Shown: positions 36,910 through 48,732 of the stretch, in pieces
Layout: each line of letters starts with the position of its first letter
Position numbering within the stretch: position 1 is the stretch's first letter
Source of the DNA: Rusavskia elegans
Taxonomy: Eukaryota; Ascomycota; Lecanoromycetes; Teloschistales; Teloschistaceae
Assembly (NCBI GenBank): GCA_011316305.1
Contig: SAUG01000082.1
Span: forward strand, 186,001 to 250,000
DNA length: 64,000 nt
Direction: 5' to 3'
Notes under the pieces: model-generated
What the model saw: only the letters and a program-made list of their open reading frames with translations
Databases searched by the model: none
Told to the model about the DNA's origin: nothing
Made by a program: the position numbers and the translations under genes

Positions 36910-37310
36910 AACAGATTTCGTTATTTATATAGATTTTATTTCCGATAAATTAATAGCTTGTATATAACTGTTTAGTTATCGCTAATAATTGTTTTCGTAA
37001 TCAAAATAGATTTTTTATCTTTATTAATATAAAATTAATAAATTTTCGATTATATCTTAATTTATATATTTATAAATAAAATTAAATATCATTTAGAAAC
37101 TACTAGCCGATATCTATTTATATTATTTTATATATCTTTAGAATATCTATTTTTGATTAACGTTAAATCTCTAATTTAAATAATCTAAATTCTATAATAC
37201 CATCTGAATTAACTATCCAGATTAAAGTTAATAACTCTAATAAATACTATAGCGATCGTAACAGTCTAGAAGATTGGCTATTATAGCTAGAAATATATTT
37301 TATATTCTAT

Positions 37311-38167
37311 TTATTTATTTAGTTAATTTGGTTTTGGTTTTGGTATCCGGTGAACCAGTGGTTCGGTAAATAAATCAAGCGTTAGTATACCAGTATTGAA
37401 TATACGGTAGTAGAACTTATATCTAAATTCAGTTAACGTAAATAACGGTTCTTTCTATAGAATTTTAATTTAAAATTACTTAGTAATATAACGTATCCTT
37501 CTACCGATAATTTAACTAACGTAGAAATTTTTATAGATAAATATACCTCGTAGTTATCGCTTTTTCTTCTTTTACTAGTAATATAAGCCTAAAAGCCTTT
37601 ACGTACGTATATACTCCCGCTAACAGCTATAGCTGTAAGCTAAACTAGACGGTAGTACCTATATCCGTAATAACTATATCTACCCGCGCGGTCGTCGACT
37701 ACCTCGTTATAGCTAGAGCAATCTATTTTAACTTCGATAAAAATAGCCTTTTTACCGCCCTTAAAACGCGCTATCCGACTTCCTTATCTCTCTTTAGCCT
37801 AATCGACCGGGTAAAGCTTCTAGTCGTAGTAGCCAGCGTGCTGCCTGGCGACCCTCTTAAAGCCAGGTAGGCTAAAGAGTATTTTAACAGCTTGGCGGAG
37901 CGTTTAGATGCGGGTTATACGATAAGTATAGCCGAGGCGACGGACGTGGATATAGTGGAGGATTCGTGATCGAATGAAGAAGGAAATAGTCAAATGGAAG
38001 TAATTGACTACGCTGCAAACCTTGCCTGACGAACTGTATACCTTTGGCTGTGAAAATTTCTTTACACGTAAAATACAACAATCGTTGCCGTATATAACGT
38101 TGATGAAATATATATATATATATGAAAACTCAATATAACCCCAGATAGGAGCCTTCCAGGGAGGGGT
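37311..38167 (+). repeat. D-family repeat (D3), best-preserved typical copy
   Basis: ~857 bp, flanked by a perfect 12-bp TSD tttatattctat (37299-37310, 38168-38179). The 5' end ttatttatttagttaatttgg leads into repeated ggttttg units and the ccggtgaaccagtggttcgg hairpin. The 3' end is the conserved aaccttgcctgacgaactg and tttggctgtgaaaatttc block, then (TA)n, then gagccttccagggagggg. It keeps many CA/TG, so RIP was light. Confidence 0.88.
37661..37969 (+). pseudogene. Small ORF of D3, unrecognised protein
   Basis: 102 codons to TGA at 37967, with one internal stop (TAG at 37868, likely from CAG). It contains ITISTRAVVDYLVIARAIYF, then TALKTRYPTS, DRVKLLVVVASVLPGDPL and AKEYFNSLAERLDAGYTISI. 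It shares frame and sequence with the D1 ORF and a related core with D2. No start ATG is visible; the frame runs upstream into mutated sequence. Function unknown. Confidence 0.5.
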
Positions 38168-38900
38168 TTTATATTCTATATTATATAAAGTACATAGTTG
38201 ATCTCTATCGCTATATTCTATTTTAGAAAAAGAGTTTAATATTAGATAAAATCTTTTATTAGAAAAGATATTGATAATAGAAAAGATAAAAATAAACTAT
38301 CTATACGTTTCCAAAATTTTAAGAAAATAATTTAAAAAAATTATCAGAATCTCGGTTTAAATACAGACTAATAAACGTTTTATTTAATATCTTTAATAAA
38401 AGAATTTAGCAGCCGACAATATAGTAGGATTCCGGGAAAACATACTATTAATAGAAAAGAATAATAATATTCTGAATATCATTTTTTAGCGCGGATTTAA
38501 AAAAAATATAAAAGATAAATTTATACGCGATAGTCGAAGCTATAATATACTTGTCGATTTTATTATAATCGCGGTCGATCTCGACGATTAACGATACGAT
38601 AAATATTAGAAAAACGTTATAATAGAGAATATCGAGAATGTATAGGATATTTCGCTAGATAATCCTTCGATAGATACAGTTCAAATAAAATAAAATAAGA
38701 TATAGATAGCTATAATATAACTATACAATTAGGATTTGACTCTATATAACAGCGTAGTAAAGGAAAAACCTTTAGAATTTATAAAGAAAATTAAAATATA
38801 AAAATATATTATAACTATAGTAAACCAAACTATTTCGAAAGAGAGTATTATTTAGATAAAGTATACCGACGATAGTCTATCTCTACGCTAAGGAAATATC

Positions 38901-40285
38901 CTATAAACTGATATAATATAATTATAGAAGACGAGAAAGAAAAATCTAATTATTAAGAAATCTATTTTAACAAAAGATTACTAGTTTTAGAAAACGAGAA
39001 ATTATTTTAATAAACAGTATAAAATAATATTTCGCTAAAAATACTATGATCATTTTTATGAAAAATCAAATTATAATCAATTTTTTATCAAATTAGTATT
39101 CTAAAGAAAATAAAAGATAATAAATCTTTAATTCCAATCTTGTAAATAGAAAAAGTAGAAAAAGAAAATTATTAAAATTACAAAAACCATTAATATATTA
39201 ATCGAAAAAAAAATCCTATAATAATAAAGTTATTTTTATATCATTATTAACAAGATCAGATATAATAATTAAAATGAAAATTAAATATATTAGACGGTCT
39301 ACTACGGCAATAAATAAAAAATCTACAATTTTTTAAAAGATAAAACAAAGTAGTATCGGATAGAACTATTACAATACACTTTAGAAAGATTTATTAATAC
39401 TATCGATTACATTAGATATAGCTGATACGAGTACTAGAGTAAATAATTGTTAAAATTCTACTATAGAAGATTCTATGTTAAACTCTATATATATAGAAAA
39501 AGCAGAATTGATATTAATATAATAGAATCTTTAATTCGAAAATATAAAGATATTTATCTATAGAAATCTATATAATTGAAAATACTATTTAATTATCTAA
39601 AATTAATCGAGAAAAGGTCGAATTTTATAATAATAGATATATTATTAAAATATAATTCGATAGCCGGAAACAAATAAATAAATTAAGCTAGTTACGTATA
39701 TATATTCGATTTTAAAATAATTAATAAAATCTTTAACGAACTATAGAAAGTTAAAGTAACAATCGATATAAATATAATCGGAAATTTTATATTAGAGAAA
39801 TTAGTAAAAAGGAAAAAATTCCTTCGTATTAAAAAAAACCTATATAATCTAAAAGTAGTCGTTAGAAATCTATTATTAAATAGAGATAGAAAAGGTAAAG
39901 AGAAAATACTATCGCTTTAACGAAAGATTTACTAGTTTTAAAAAAAGCTTTTATTTGATATTATTTAAATAACGAACAATATAATCGTATATTTAATTCT
40001 TTAGTTAAAAATTAATAATTTAGTAAAGTATTTAGATTTAGATAATAATTTTAAACAAAGAATATCTAATCTCTATCGCGGTAACGTTTATAGATAGATA
40101 TAATTTCAATATTAGATATAAACTCGCAGCTTCGAATAAAAATAACTAAAAACTATTCGGAACCGATTTATTAGATACTAGTAGAAATTAAAGTAATAGT
40201 GTCAGAAAATTAAAAGAAAAAAGAAAAATTATCTAAAAATCGACTAGTAAAAAGCTAACGGAAAATCTATTAGAAAGAATTTTAG
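38901..40285 (+). pseudogene. Protease region of gypsy-3 pol
   Basis: Follows the knuckle on the plus strand. At ~39765-39960 the translation reads VTIDINIIGNFILEKLV, where the retroviral-type protease motif (I-D-S/T-G-A-S/T-x-x-F-I) is expected: IDINIIGNFI has Asp kept and the following Ser-Gly changed. After it comes KVVVRNLLLNRDRKG, typical of protease sequence downstream. hAT-5 interrupts at 40286; pol resumes at 47751. Between 38901 and 39750 the linker is too damaged to read. Confidence 0.6.
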
Positions 40286-40664
40286 TAGACTGATCGTCTG
40301 GTCGGATTTCGAATCTAGATCAACTTATCCGATTTAGTCTGGCCGTCGGATCGGATTTCGAATCTAGATTAACTAATTCGATCCGACCCGAATCGGATTA
40401 AAAAATAATCCGACCCGATCTAAATTAGATCGGACTTTTCTAGAATTCGATCGAATTCGGTTCCGAATCGAATCTAGAAACCCGGGTTCGATCCGCTAAA
40501 ACTATTAAAACCTTCTTTTCTATATTATAATACTAAAAAATCTGCGCTTTTACTATATAGTTATAATATAATATTAATACTTTAGATACTACTTGGATAG
40601 ACAAGGTTTTCTTGCTATTAAATAAAAAAAAATAATTAAATTAATAATTATATATCTATATTTC

Positions 40665-41618
40665 CCCTGAAAAGCTCCTATCTGAAGTTATATTGAATTA
40701 CTATATATATATATATATTTTATTAACGTTATATACGGCAACGCTTGTAATTTTCTATATGTAAAAAATTTTTTACAGCTAAAAATATATAGTTCGTCAG
40801 GCAAGCTTTACAGCGTAGTTAATTATTTCTATTTAAGTATTTCCTTTTTTATTCGCGATTACGAATCTTCTACTATACCTTTTTCGATATTATAAATAAT
40901 TATAAGTATCTAATATTTCCGCTATATCTATCTACTATAATACGAAATAACTACGAATAGTCGTCGTCTCGGCTATATTTATTATATAATCTGTATTTAA
41001 ACGCTCCGTTTAACTATTTAGATACTCTTTAGCCCGTGTAGCTTTAAGACGGTTATTAGCTATAGAGTCGCTAGCTAATACGCTAGCTATTACGGCTAGA
41101 AGCTTTACCCGATCGATTAGATTAAAAGAAAGTAGGAAGGTCGAATAGCGTATTTTAAAAGTAGTAAAAAAAAGATTTTTATCGAAATTAAAATAGGTTA
41201 CTATAGCTATAACGAAATAGTCGACGTCGGTATAAATAGATATAGTTATTACGGATAAAGATACTACCGTCTAGTTTAGCTGCGATATAGCTTTTATAGA
41301 AGTATATACGTACGTAAAAGACTTTAGTAAATCGTAGTACTTGCGAGGGGCTTATATTACTAGTAAAAGAAAAAGAAGCGATTACTGCGAGATATATTTA
41401 TCTATAAAAATTTCAACGTTAGTAAAATTATCGATAGAAAGATACGTTATATTATTAAGCAAACTTAAACCAATACTCTAAAAAATCGCTATTTACTTTA
41501 ATTAAACTAACGTATAAGTTTTTCTATCGTATATTCGATATTGGTATACTAACGCTTGATTTGCCCACCGAACCACTGGTTTATCGGATATAATAACCAA
41601 AACCGAATTAACTAAATA
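40665..41618 (-). repeat. D-family repeat (D4)
   Basis: Reverse-oriented ~954-bp unit. TSD tatctatatttc/tatttatatttc (40653-40664, 41619-41630). Tail with TA run and the ttcgtcaggcaagctttacag block at left, 5' hairpin block at right (accgaaccactggtttatcgg). The ORF is disrupted. Confidence 0.85.
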
Positions 41619-43080
41619 TATTTATATTTCTCTTCTATATTACTTTTTATCTAAATATAAATCGTATTAATACTACAGTTTTAAAACCAAAAAAAATATC
41701 TAATTCTTTAATTAATTTTCGTCTATCCGTTCTCTAGACCGATACGCCTAGCGAGATTATAGAAAACGAATCTTTTCTAAATAAGATCTATTTTAGCTAG
41801 TCTATAAGCTAGACGGTAAACCGATTTATAAACGTTATAACATTTAAATTTAATTATTTATATAGAAAGTAAAGATAAGTTATTAAAGATCTAGCTGATA
41901 AAATTTAAACTAACTATTTAGTATTAGTCCATCGGAATAATTATAGGTATATTTTATAAAATCTAGATTACTATAGAAAGTTAGAATATTAGTAGTCTAG
42001 TATTTCTATAGTTATTAGTATTAAAGATAAATCCTATAGAAAACTGGTTAATTTTTCTAGTCGAGAAAAGCTATAGATTATAAATAGTCGAAATAGTAGT
42101 ACAAATTCAATGGAATAGCTATAATAATAGACAATCTATCTAAAATTCGATTCTATTTTCGACTAAATCGTATAGAACTAATATCTATATATAACTTTCT
42201 TAGATCTAAATCTACTAGTTCGAACTATCGAAAATAAATGATTTAAATAACTACTATAAATAGTTCGTCTAGATATAAAGTTTATCGCCTATATAAAATT
42301 AATATAAATAGTTTATATCGATTATAAAACTATCCGCGAGAAAATTAAATCTGATTTAAAAACTTTAGGACGTATTTTCTTTATACTATATATCTATTTA
42401 AATCTATGAAAGATCGCGTACTTAGAAGTATTTATATATTAGATTAATATTTAGTACTAACTTTAGGAACGTTTAATTAGATTTATATTCCTTTCTACTA
42501 ATTATTTTGGTTTTTTATAGTATTTAAAGCTATTAAAGCTTTTAGATTTCTTTTAATTTAGATAAAAACTTCTAGATATTATTACCGATAATATTAGTTC
42601 TAATAGTATATTAAAAAAAAAGTTTTAAAAAACTTTTACTCGGCTCGATAGCCGATAGAATTAAATCTAAAATTTTCTATTTTATCTAGTTTTTATAATT
42701 AATCTAGTAGCCTAAAATCTATTTAAAACTATTAGATTATAAGTAATTTGTAACGATTTTATCTAAAATATAAATTATAAATAAATTATAAATATTAGTA
42801 CTAGCCTATCTAATATCGTAAAAAAGATATTATATATAAATAATATAAATTTAAAAGTTTTAAAACTATTATTTAGTTTAGGCTCGTACTATTACAATCT
42901 ATATCTCTACTTCTTTTTAATATAAACTTCGTTTTAAAGAAATCTAGAAAAAGATTAATTCTAATTTCTAATCTAAAAATATAATTTAAGATATATATAT
43001 TCGATGGATTTTAAAAGATTTTATAATTCGTCGGGTATATTAATTACGCTATTATATTATTAAATTTATAAACGAAAATT

Positions 43081-43750
43081 CGTAAAACCTATAAATATAA
43101 AGAATTACTATTAAAATAGATAAATTATAATTTTTTTTATTATAGATAGTATATTACGATTGTTTAATAAAATTATATTATTAGATTTAAAAACTATAGA
43201 TATTAGAATTTATTTAATATTCCGATAATATAGTACTATTTTCGATTATTTTATAAAAATAGAAAAAGTAGTTCGATTATCGAACTAAACTACTAAAGAA
43301 ATAATATTAATAGCTTATAATAATATTTATATAAAATTATAAAGTACTATTTTCGTATAAAAAATAAAGATAGATTAATTTAAAATATTATAAATATTCT
43401 ATTTTCTGTAATAAAGTTTAGCCTTTTTTAAATCTAGAAAACCTATAAATATAAAGGATTACTATTAAAATAGATAAATTATAAATATTTTTTATTATAG
43501 ATAATATAATACGATTGTTTAATAAAATTATATTATTAGATATTAAAACTATAGATATTAGAACTATTTTCGATTATTTTATAAAAATAGAAAAAGTAGT
43601 TCGATTATCGAACTAAACTAATAAGGAAATAATATTAATAACTTATAATAATATTTATATAAAGTTTATAAAGTACTATTTTCGTATTAAAAATAAAGAT
43701 AGATTAATTTATAATATTATAAATATTCTAGATTCTATAATAAAGTTTAG
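43081..43750 (+). repeat. Tandem duplication (~355 bp) inside hAT-3 transposase region
   Basis: The segment from ~43083 (cctataaatataaagaatt) to ~43437 is repeated from ~43440 (cctataaatataaaggatt) to ~43750, with shared landmarks such as tttattatagatag/taat, acgattgtttaataaaattatattatta and aaaaagtagttcgattatcgaactaaac. hAT-2 has this region once. The second unit carries a short internal deletion. Confidence 0.7.
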
Positions 43751-45782
43751 CCTTTATTAAATCTAGAATAAAGAAAAAAATAATAAAAAAATAAAAGATT
43801 TTTTAGAATATGAAAATAGGTATCGGATCGAATTTAAATAAAACTCTATTAAATATTATAGAAAATCTATTAATTTATTAAAGCCTAAAATCCGCTATAT
43901 AAAAGGAAATAAGATAATATAAAACGGTAATATATTATAACTTTACTAATTAGTCTAAAGTCTATTTTATCTACTTTAAATAATATTTTTCGATAATTCT
44001 AGTATCTTCGAATAACTACTTTCGAAGCTAATCGATATTTTCGCGATAATACTACAGAAGATAATCTAAATTAGATATTTTAAAAAAAACAACGTTTTAA
44101 ACTTTCTAAAACTAGTATAGATAGCTCGCGATATTTTTCCTTATTTAATATCCTCGATAGAAATAGAATAGACTTTGAATTTTATAAAAAGAGTTTATCG
44201 GTAAAATCGAATTTAAATAATTTTATAATATATAGAGTATATAATAATAATTGAATACTATTATCGTACTAAAGATTTAAATATAGAAAAAATGTTCAAA
44301 AAGCTCTATAATATATATCATCGAATATAACTAGAAAATAAAATATTATTTAAAAAATTGAATCTATTTAAAAAGAAGTTAGAAATTATTCTAAATAGAT
44401 TAAATTAAATATTCTTTAGCTTAAAATTAAATAAAATATATTACCGTTCAATGTTATCTAAACTTTTTATTATAATTAAAAAAAATAATATACCTAAAGT
44501 AATAATCGTTTATAAAAGCTATATTATTCGACTATCCAATATATTTATTAATCGAGTTAAATTAAATTTCTATTAGTTTCTATTTTATAATTTAATTTGA
44601 TTTTTGGTTCTAATATTAGGAACCGACCTATACCGTTTAATAGATCGAGTTAAATCGATTTACTAAAACTCGAATCTGGTTCCCGAAATACCGATAGAAA
44701 TCAGTATCGAAATAGCCAGTCTAATTTGATTCGATCCAAATCGAATTAAAAAATAGCCCGATCCGATCCGAATTAGATTGGATTATTCTAAAATTCGATC
44801 TGATTTAATTTTAAATTAAATTTAAGAATCCGGATTCGATCCGCTAAAATCGCTAAAACCTATTTTTCTATATTATAAAATCTATTTTATTAATTAATAA
44901 TATAGAAATATATCGAAGTAATATATTTATTCAAATCTAATGTTTCGTAATATAGATAACTATATAGATAATTTAATAATTTATTTTATATTTTTATCAT
45001 TTTCGATTTTCGTTTTTATTTCTATTTTTTTTATATTCCTTTTCTTTTCTATATTTTTGTTTTTACTTTTATTTTTAATTTAAATAAAGTTAATATTTCT
45101 AGCTAGAATTTTATTATATCCTAGTTTAGTATTATTTTATTTAGCGGGATATTTTTCTACTATCTAGTTTTTATTATTAACCTCGAAAATATTATTAGTA
45201 TTTTCGTTTTTCTTTTTATAAAGAGACTCGATAGCTATATTAGCCGTATTACCACTATATTCAAATTTTTTAGTAAACTTCGACTAGTTTTATAAAGATT
45301 CTAGTATTCTAGCGGTTTTAAATTCTTTGAAGCCGCTATAATAAATTATTTATTATTAGATAGAATTAATTATTAGAACTATTTTTTTAATTAGAATTAT
45401 ACTCTTTATACTATTAATAGCTATAGTAGTGTTATAAAAATATTAGAAATAAATAATCATAAATTACATAGTTCTATTTATATTTAAACTATTATTTTGA
45501 TATATTATTTTATTCCTTTTTTATATTATCTAGTCTATAAATATTATATTTTCCGTTTCTTTTTAGTAAACTTTATTACGGATTTTAGTTTTGAAAAATA
45601 ATATTATATATAAATCAGTATCTAATATAATCTATATTGTTTTATTATATTATTTAAAAATCTCTTATTAATTTTATAGTTCGTCTTTTCATTTCTAGCG
45701 TTTTGTTTTAAAAGAACCTTAGTATCTAGATCTATATTTTTCTGTATATCGATTTCTTGTAATTTCTGAAAACGATTATATA

Positions 45783-45942
45783 TAGACTGGCCGTTTTGTC
45801 GGGTTTCGAACCCGGATCGGAGGAACCGACCCGAGTTTCTAATCGTATTAGGAAGGAAACTAACTTTAACTAGTAATTTAAACGCGTTAGCCACGTTTAT
45901 CGCGAAGTCGGGTCGCCACTTGGGACCGAAGTGGCCAGTCTG
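45783..45942 (+). mobile_element. Type-F mini-MITE (F1), 160 bp
   Basis: tagactggccgttttgtcggg to ccgaagtggccagtctg. Perfect 8-bp TSD attatata (45775-45782, 45943-45950). It contains acgcgttagccacgtttatcgcg and cgggtcgccacttggg. It has far more CA/TG than its flanks, as expected of an element too short for efficient RIP or one recently moved. Confidence 0.88.
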
Positions 45943-46699
45943 ATTATATATAATTATATAATCCATATTTTTGTTTATAGTATATATTTTTAGACTCCGA
46001 CTACTTTCTATTATATTCGCGGTTTATAACCGATTTAGATTTTATAGATAATAGTTTTAATTTAGATATTTCAGATTATTAGATAGTAGTATAGATAAAA
46101 CTATTACAAAAATATAATTAATATTCGAAAAAGTTTGTATAATATAGTAGCAAAAGATTTATGGAAGTATATAGTAAAATACGATAGAAATTTATAGAAT
46201 TTAATAGGTTCGTTTATTTTAGCCGAAATCTAGCTAACGACTATATTAACTAACAAAATTTTATTTCCTCTTTTTTTGTCTTATTAATTAACTATTACTG
46301 TAAATATATTCTATAATATATACTATACTATACTATTTATCGAAATATTTACTTTACCGTACAAATAAAATTATAATAGATACTAATCGGACTATAAATA
46401 CATTATAATTATATAATAAACTATATAATAGCGCTAAAAGATTTTCTAGTACGTAAAAATATTACAAAATCGATTCGTAGAAATCTAGAAAAGACTAGAG
46501 ATAGTAGAATCGAATGAAAAAAAGAGATATCCGTTAATATAATAGTAAAAATAATATTATAGAATACTATATTCTTAATAGTCTAGCTAATAATATATTA
46601 ATAGAAATCAAAATAAAAGGTTAATACTATAGCTTTTCGAAATATCTATCGCTATTAGAAAAGTTTCGAAAACCTAATTCTAAAAGTAGTATTTACTAG

Positions 46700-47063
46700 T
46701 AGATTGGCCGTCGAATCGGATTTCGAACCCGGGTTAGCTAACCCGACCCGATCCGACCGGGTTTCGGGTCCTAAATTATAACCCGATCCGACTCGCTAAA
46801 ACTGTTAAACTCTAGTATAAAAGTATAAAGCTAGTATAACTTATATACGATTTTACTAAAAAAGTTTTAATTAATTAACTACGCTAGCTAGAAAGGTTCT
46901 AATTCGAGGAAATATATTATCTAAGTATATTACCTTTATTAAACTATTTAAAATATAGTATATTAAATTTATTTTATAGTCGAGTCGGGTCCGGATCGGG
47001 TTGCTAAAATCGGGTCGGATATCCGACGGTTCGACGGGAATCCGATCCGAACCGGCCAGTCTA
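46700..47063 (+). mobile_element. Type-A MITE (A9)
   Basis: tagattggccgtcg to ccggccagtcta. Perfect 8-bp TSD tttactag (46692-46699, 47064-47071). Nested in the hAT-5 core. Confidence 0.92.
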
Positions 47064-47750
47064 TTTACTAGACTATATTACGAAATCTTTAAAAATATCG
47101 CTATATAAATTAATTCGGCCGGAGTTATTAAAGAATAAAATATAGCGTTAACGGTTCTATAAAATACTATAGAAATATATATTATTATTTTTCTAGTAAA
47201 TAAATATATTGCTTTATTATATTATATCATTTATATACGACTATATTATTATTATTGTAATGCTAATCCTATTGTAATTTACGTTAAATAAATTACTACT
47301 TAATTTAAAGACTATTAGTTTTTTAAAAATCTAATAAAAAATTTTAAGATATAGTTAGAAAATAAAAAACTAGTTAATAACCGAATTCTATATAATTAAA
47401 AGATCCGGGAGAAAAATAATATAGATTAAGGCTATTATATTCGTGGAATTTAAATAAAATATATTATCGTTTTATATCATTTAATTTATTTATTATAATT
47501 GATATATTATATTTAAAATAATAAATATTTATAACAGCTATAGTATTCGACTATCTAATATAATTATAAATTTAATCGGATCAGATTTCTATTAGTTTCT
47601 ATTTTATAATCCGAGCTAATTCTCGGTTCTAATATTAGAAACTAACTTAAACTATTTAGCGGATCGAATCGAACTAATTTATTAAAACTCGGATCGGATT
47701 TTTAAAATACCGACGGGAAATCGTATCGAAGTAGCTAGCTTAAATTTTAG

Positions 47751-48268
47751 ATAAATATGGAAAATAGATAATACTATTTCGAAAAGATTTGAATATAAAT
47801 ATATTATCTAAATATAAACTATAAAATTACAAAATTTAAATAAAATCAAATAAATAATCTATTTTTAAACCTTTTTATATATTATCCGAATCGAAATTCA
47901 AAAATATTGTTTAAATATCTAGAAGATAATATAAAAATGAAATTTAATAGAAGAAATTTTAATTATTAATAGAATATTCGATTTTCTTTATATTAAAAAT
48001 AGATAGAAAATTTCTTTTATATATCGATTACCGAAAGCTAAACGATATTACGGATAAAAATCGATATCAATTATTGAATATTAGCGAGTTTTCAAATCTA
48101 TAATCTAGAATATAATAGTTTTCTAATTCGATTTTCGGAAAATATATAATTTTTAAAAAATAAAAATTGAAAAATAATAGAAAATAGTTTTCTGAAAACG
48201 GTATAGATATTGTAAAGATACGGTTCTATCTTTTAGATTTAACAATATTTCTATAATATATTAAAAAA
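47751..48268 (+). pseudogene. Reverse transcriptase of gypsy-3, N-terminal part
   Basis: Resumes directly after the hAT-5 TSD. The translation near 48025-48090 reads YIDYRKLNDITDKNRYQLLNI, the RT palm motif (C-I/V-D-Y-R-x-L-N, then K-x-x-Y-P-L-P) with Cys to Tyr and Pro to Gln/Leu changes. It is followed by FSNSIFGKYIIF, matching the F-S-x-x-D-x-x-x-A-Y/F block with Asp lost. hAT-4 interrupts before the YXDD box. Confidence 0.75.
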
Positions 48269-48348
48269 TTGACTGGCTATTTCGGGTCGGATTTCTATCG
48301 ATATTTCGAAAATTCGATTCGAGTTTTAACAAGTTAATTCGATCCGAT

Positions 48349-48732
48349 TAGACTGGCCGGTTCGGGTCGGATTTCTATTAAACCGTCGGGTATCCGACCC
48401 GATTTTAGTAACCCGATCCGGACCCGACCCGAGTCTTAGCGGGTCGAATCCGAGTCGGATTACTTAGTAATCTAATCCGGACCCGATTTAACTAGAAAAT
48501 ATATTTAATAAATTATATTTTTAAGAATTTAATAAAGATAATTCGTTTAGATAATATATTTCCTCGAATTAGAATCTTTCTAGATAGTGTAGTAAATTAA
48601 TTAATATTTTTTTTAGTAAATTCGTATAAAAGTTATACTAGCTTTATACTTTTATACTAGAATTTAGTAGTTTTAACGGGTCGGATCGAATTAGCTAATC
48701 CGAGTTCGAAATCCGACCCGACGACCAGTCTA
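48349..48732 (-). mobile_element. Type-A MITE (A10)
   Basis: tagactggccggttcggg to gacgaccagtcta. Perfect 8-bp TSD gatccgat (48341-48348, 48733-48740), inside the left terminal block of hAT-4. Confidence 0.92.

Larger units (their letters stand above)
37150..38900 (+). pseudogene. Gag of gypsy-3, interrupted by D3
   Basis: Plus-strand gag. The N-terminal part at ~37244-37310 reads YYSDRNSLEDWLL.LEIYFIFY, the usual gag opening in which a Trp-Leu-Leu helix follows a short loop; here Trp is intact. D3 then intervenes (37311-38167). Gag resumes with RGFKKNIKDKFIRDSRSYN and IIIAVDLDD.RYDKY at ~38485-38610. The CCHC knuckle is at 38803-38856 (YYNYSKPNYFEREYYLDK), with Cys and His changed to Tyr by RIP. 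Gag builds the particle. The start codon and LTR upstream are not recognisable. Confidence 0.72.
40335..44723 (+). mobile_element. hAT-like DNA transposon hAT-3, nested in hAT-5
   Basis: tagtctggccgtcggatc to cgaaatagccagtcta. TSD atccgatt/atttgatt (40327-40334, 44724-44731), differing by two C/T changes. It contains D4 and an internal tandem duplication. Net length without D4 is ~3.4 kb. Collinear with hAT-2 over both termini and the transposase region (~43100-43750), but heavily RIP-mutated with no long frame. Confidence 0.75.
44892..47434. other. Core of hAT-5: unassigned, possible coding remnant
   Basis: Apart from MITEs F1 and A9, no similarity to the hAT core was found. On the minus strand ~45420-45060 one frame gives a readable stretch (KKFEYSGNTANIAIESLYKK, then NTNNIFEVNNKN) with only Gln/Trp-type stops. 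On the plus strand ~46090-46600 another gives VAKDLWKYIVKYDRNL and RLEIVESNEKKRYPLI. Both could be RIP-damaged genes. I do not recognise either. Confidence 0.35.
40286..47742 (+). mobile_element. hAT-ended element hAT-5 with non-hAT core, containing hAT-3
   Basis: Left end tagactgatcgtctggtc, right end cgtatcgaagtagctagctta. Perfect 8-bp TSD aattttag (40278-40285, 47743-47750) splits gypsy-3 between protease and RT. hAT-3 is inserted 49 bp inside the left end. The last ~300 bp before the right end match hAT-3. The core between about 44890 and 47435 (minus MITEs F1 and A9, ~2.0 kb) does not resemble hAT-2 or hAT-3. It is either a non-autonomous derivative carrying foreign DNA or holds a further insertion I cannot delimit. 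Confidence 0.75.

Noticed and set aside
37884..38081. 65-codon minus-strand frame.
   Set aside because: Antisense to the D3 ORF and its tail; the plus-strand frame is the one conserved with D1.
45622..45966. 114-codon minus-strand frame.
   Set aside because: It is open only because it passes through the GC-rich type-F MITE and both its flanks.
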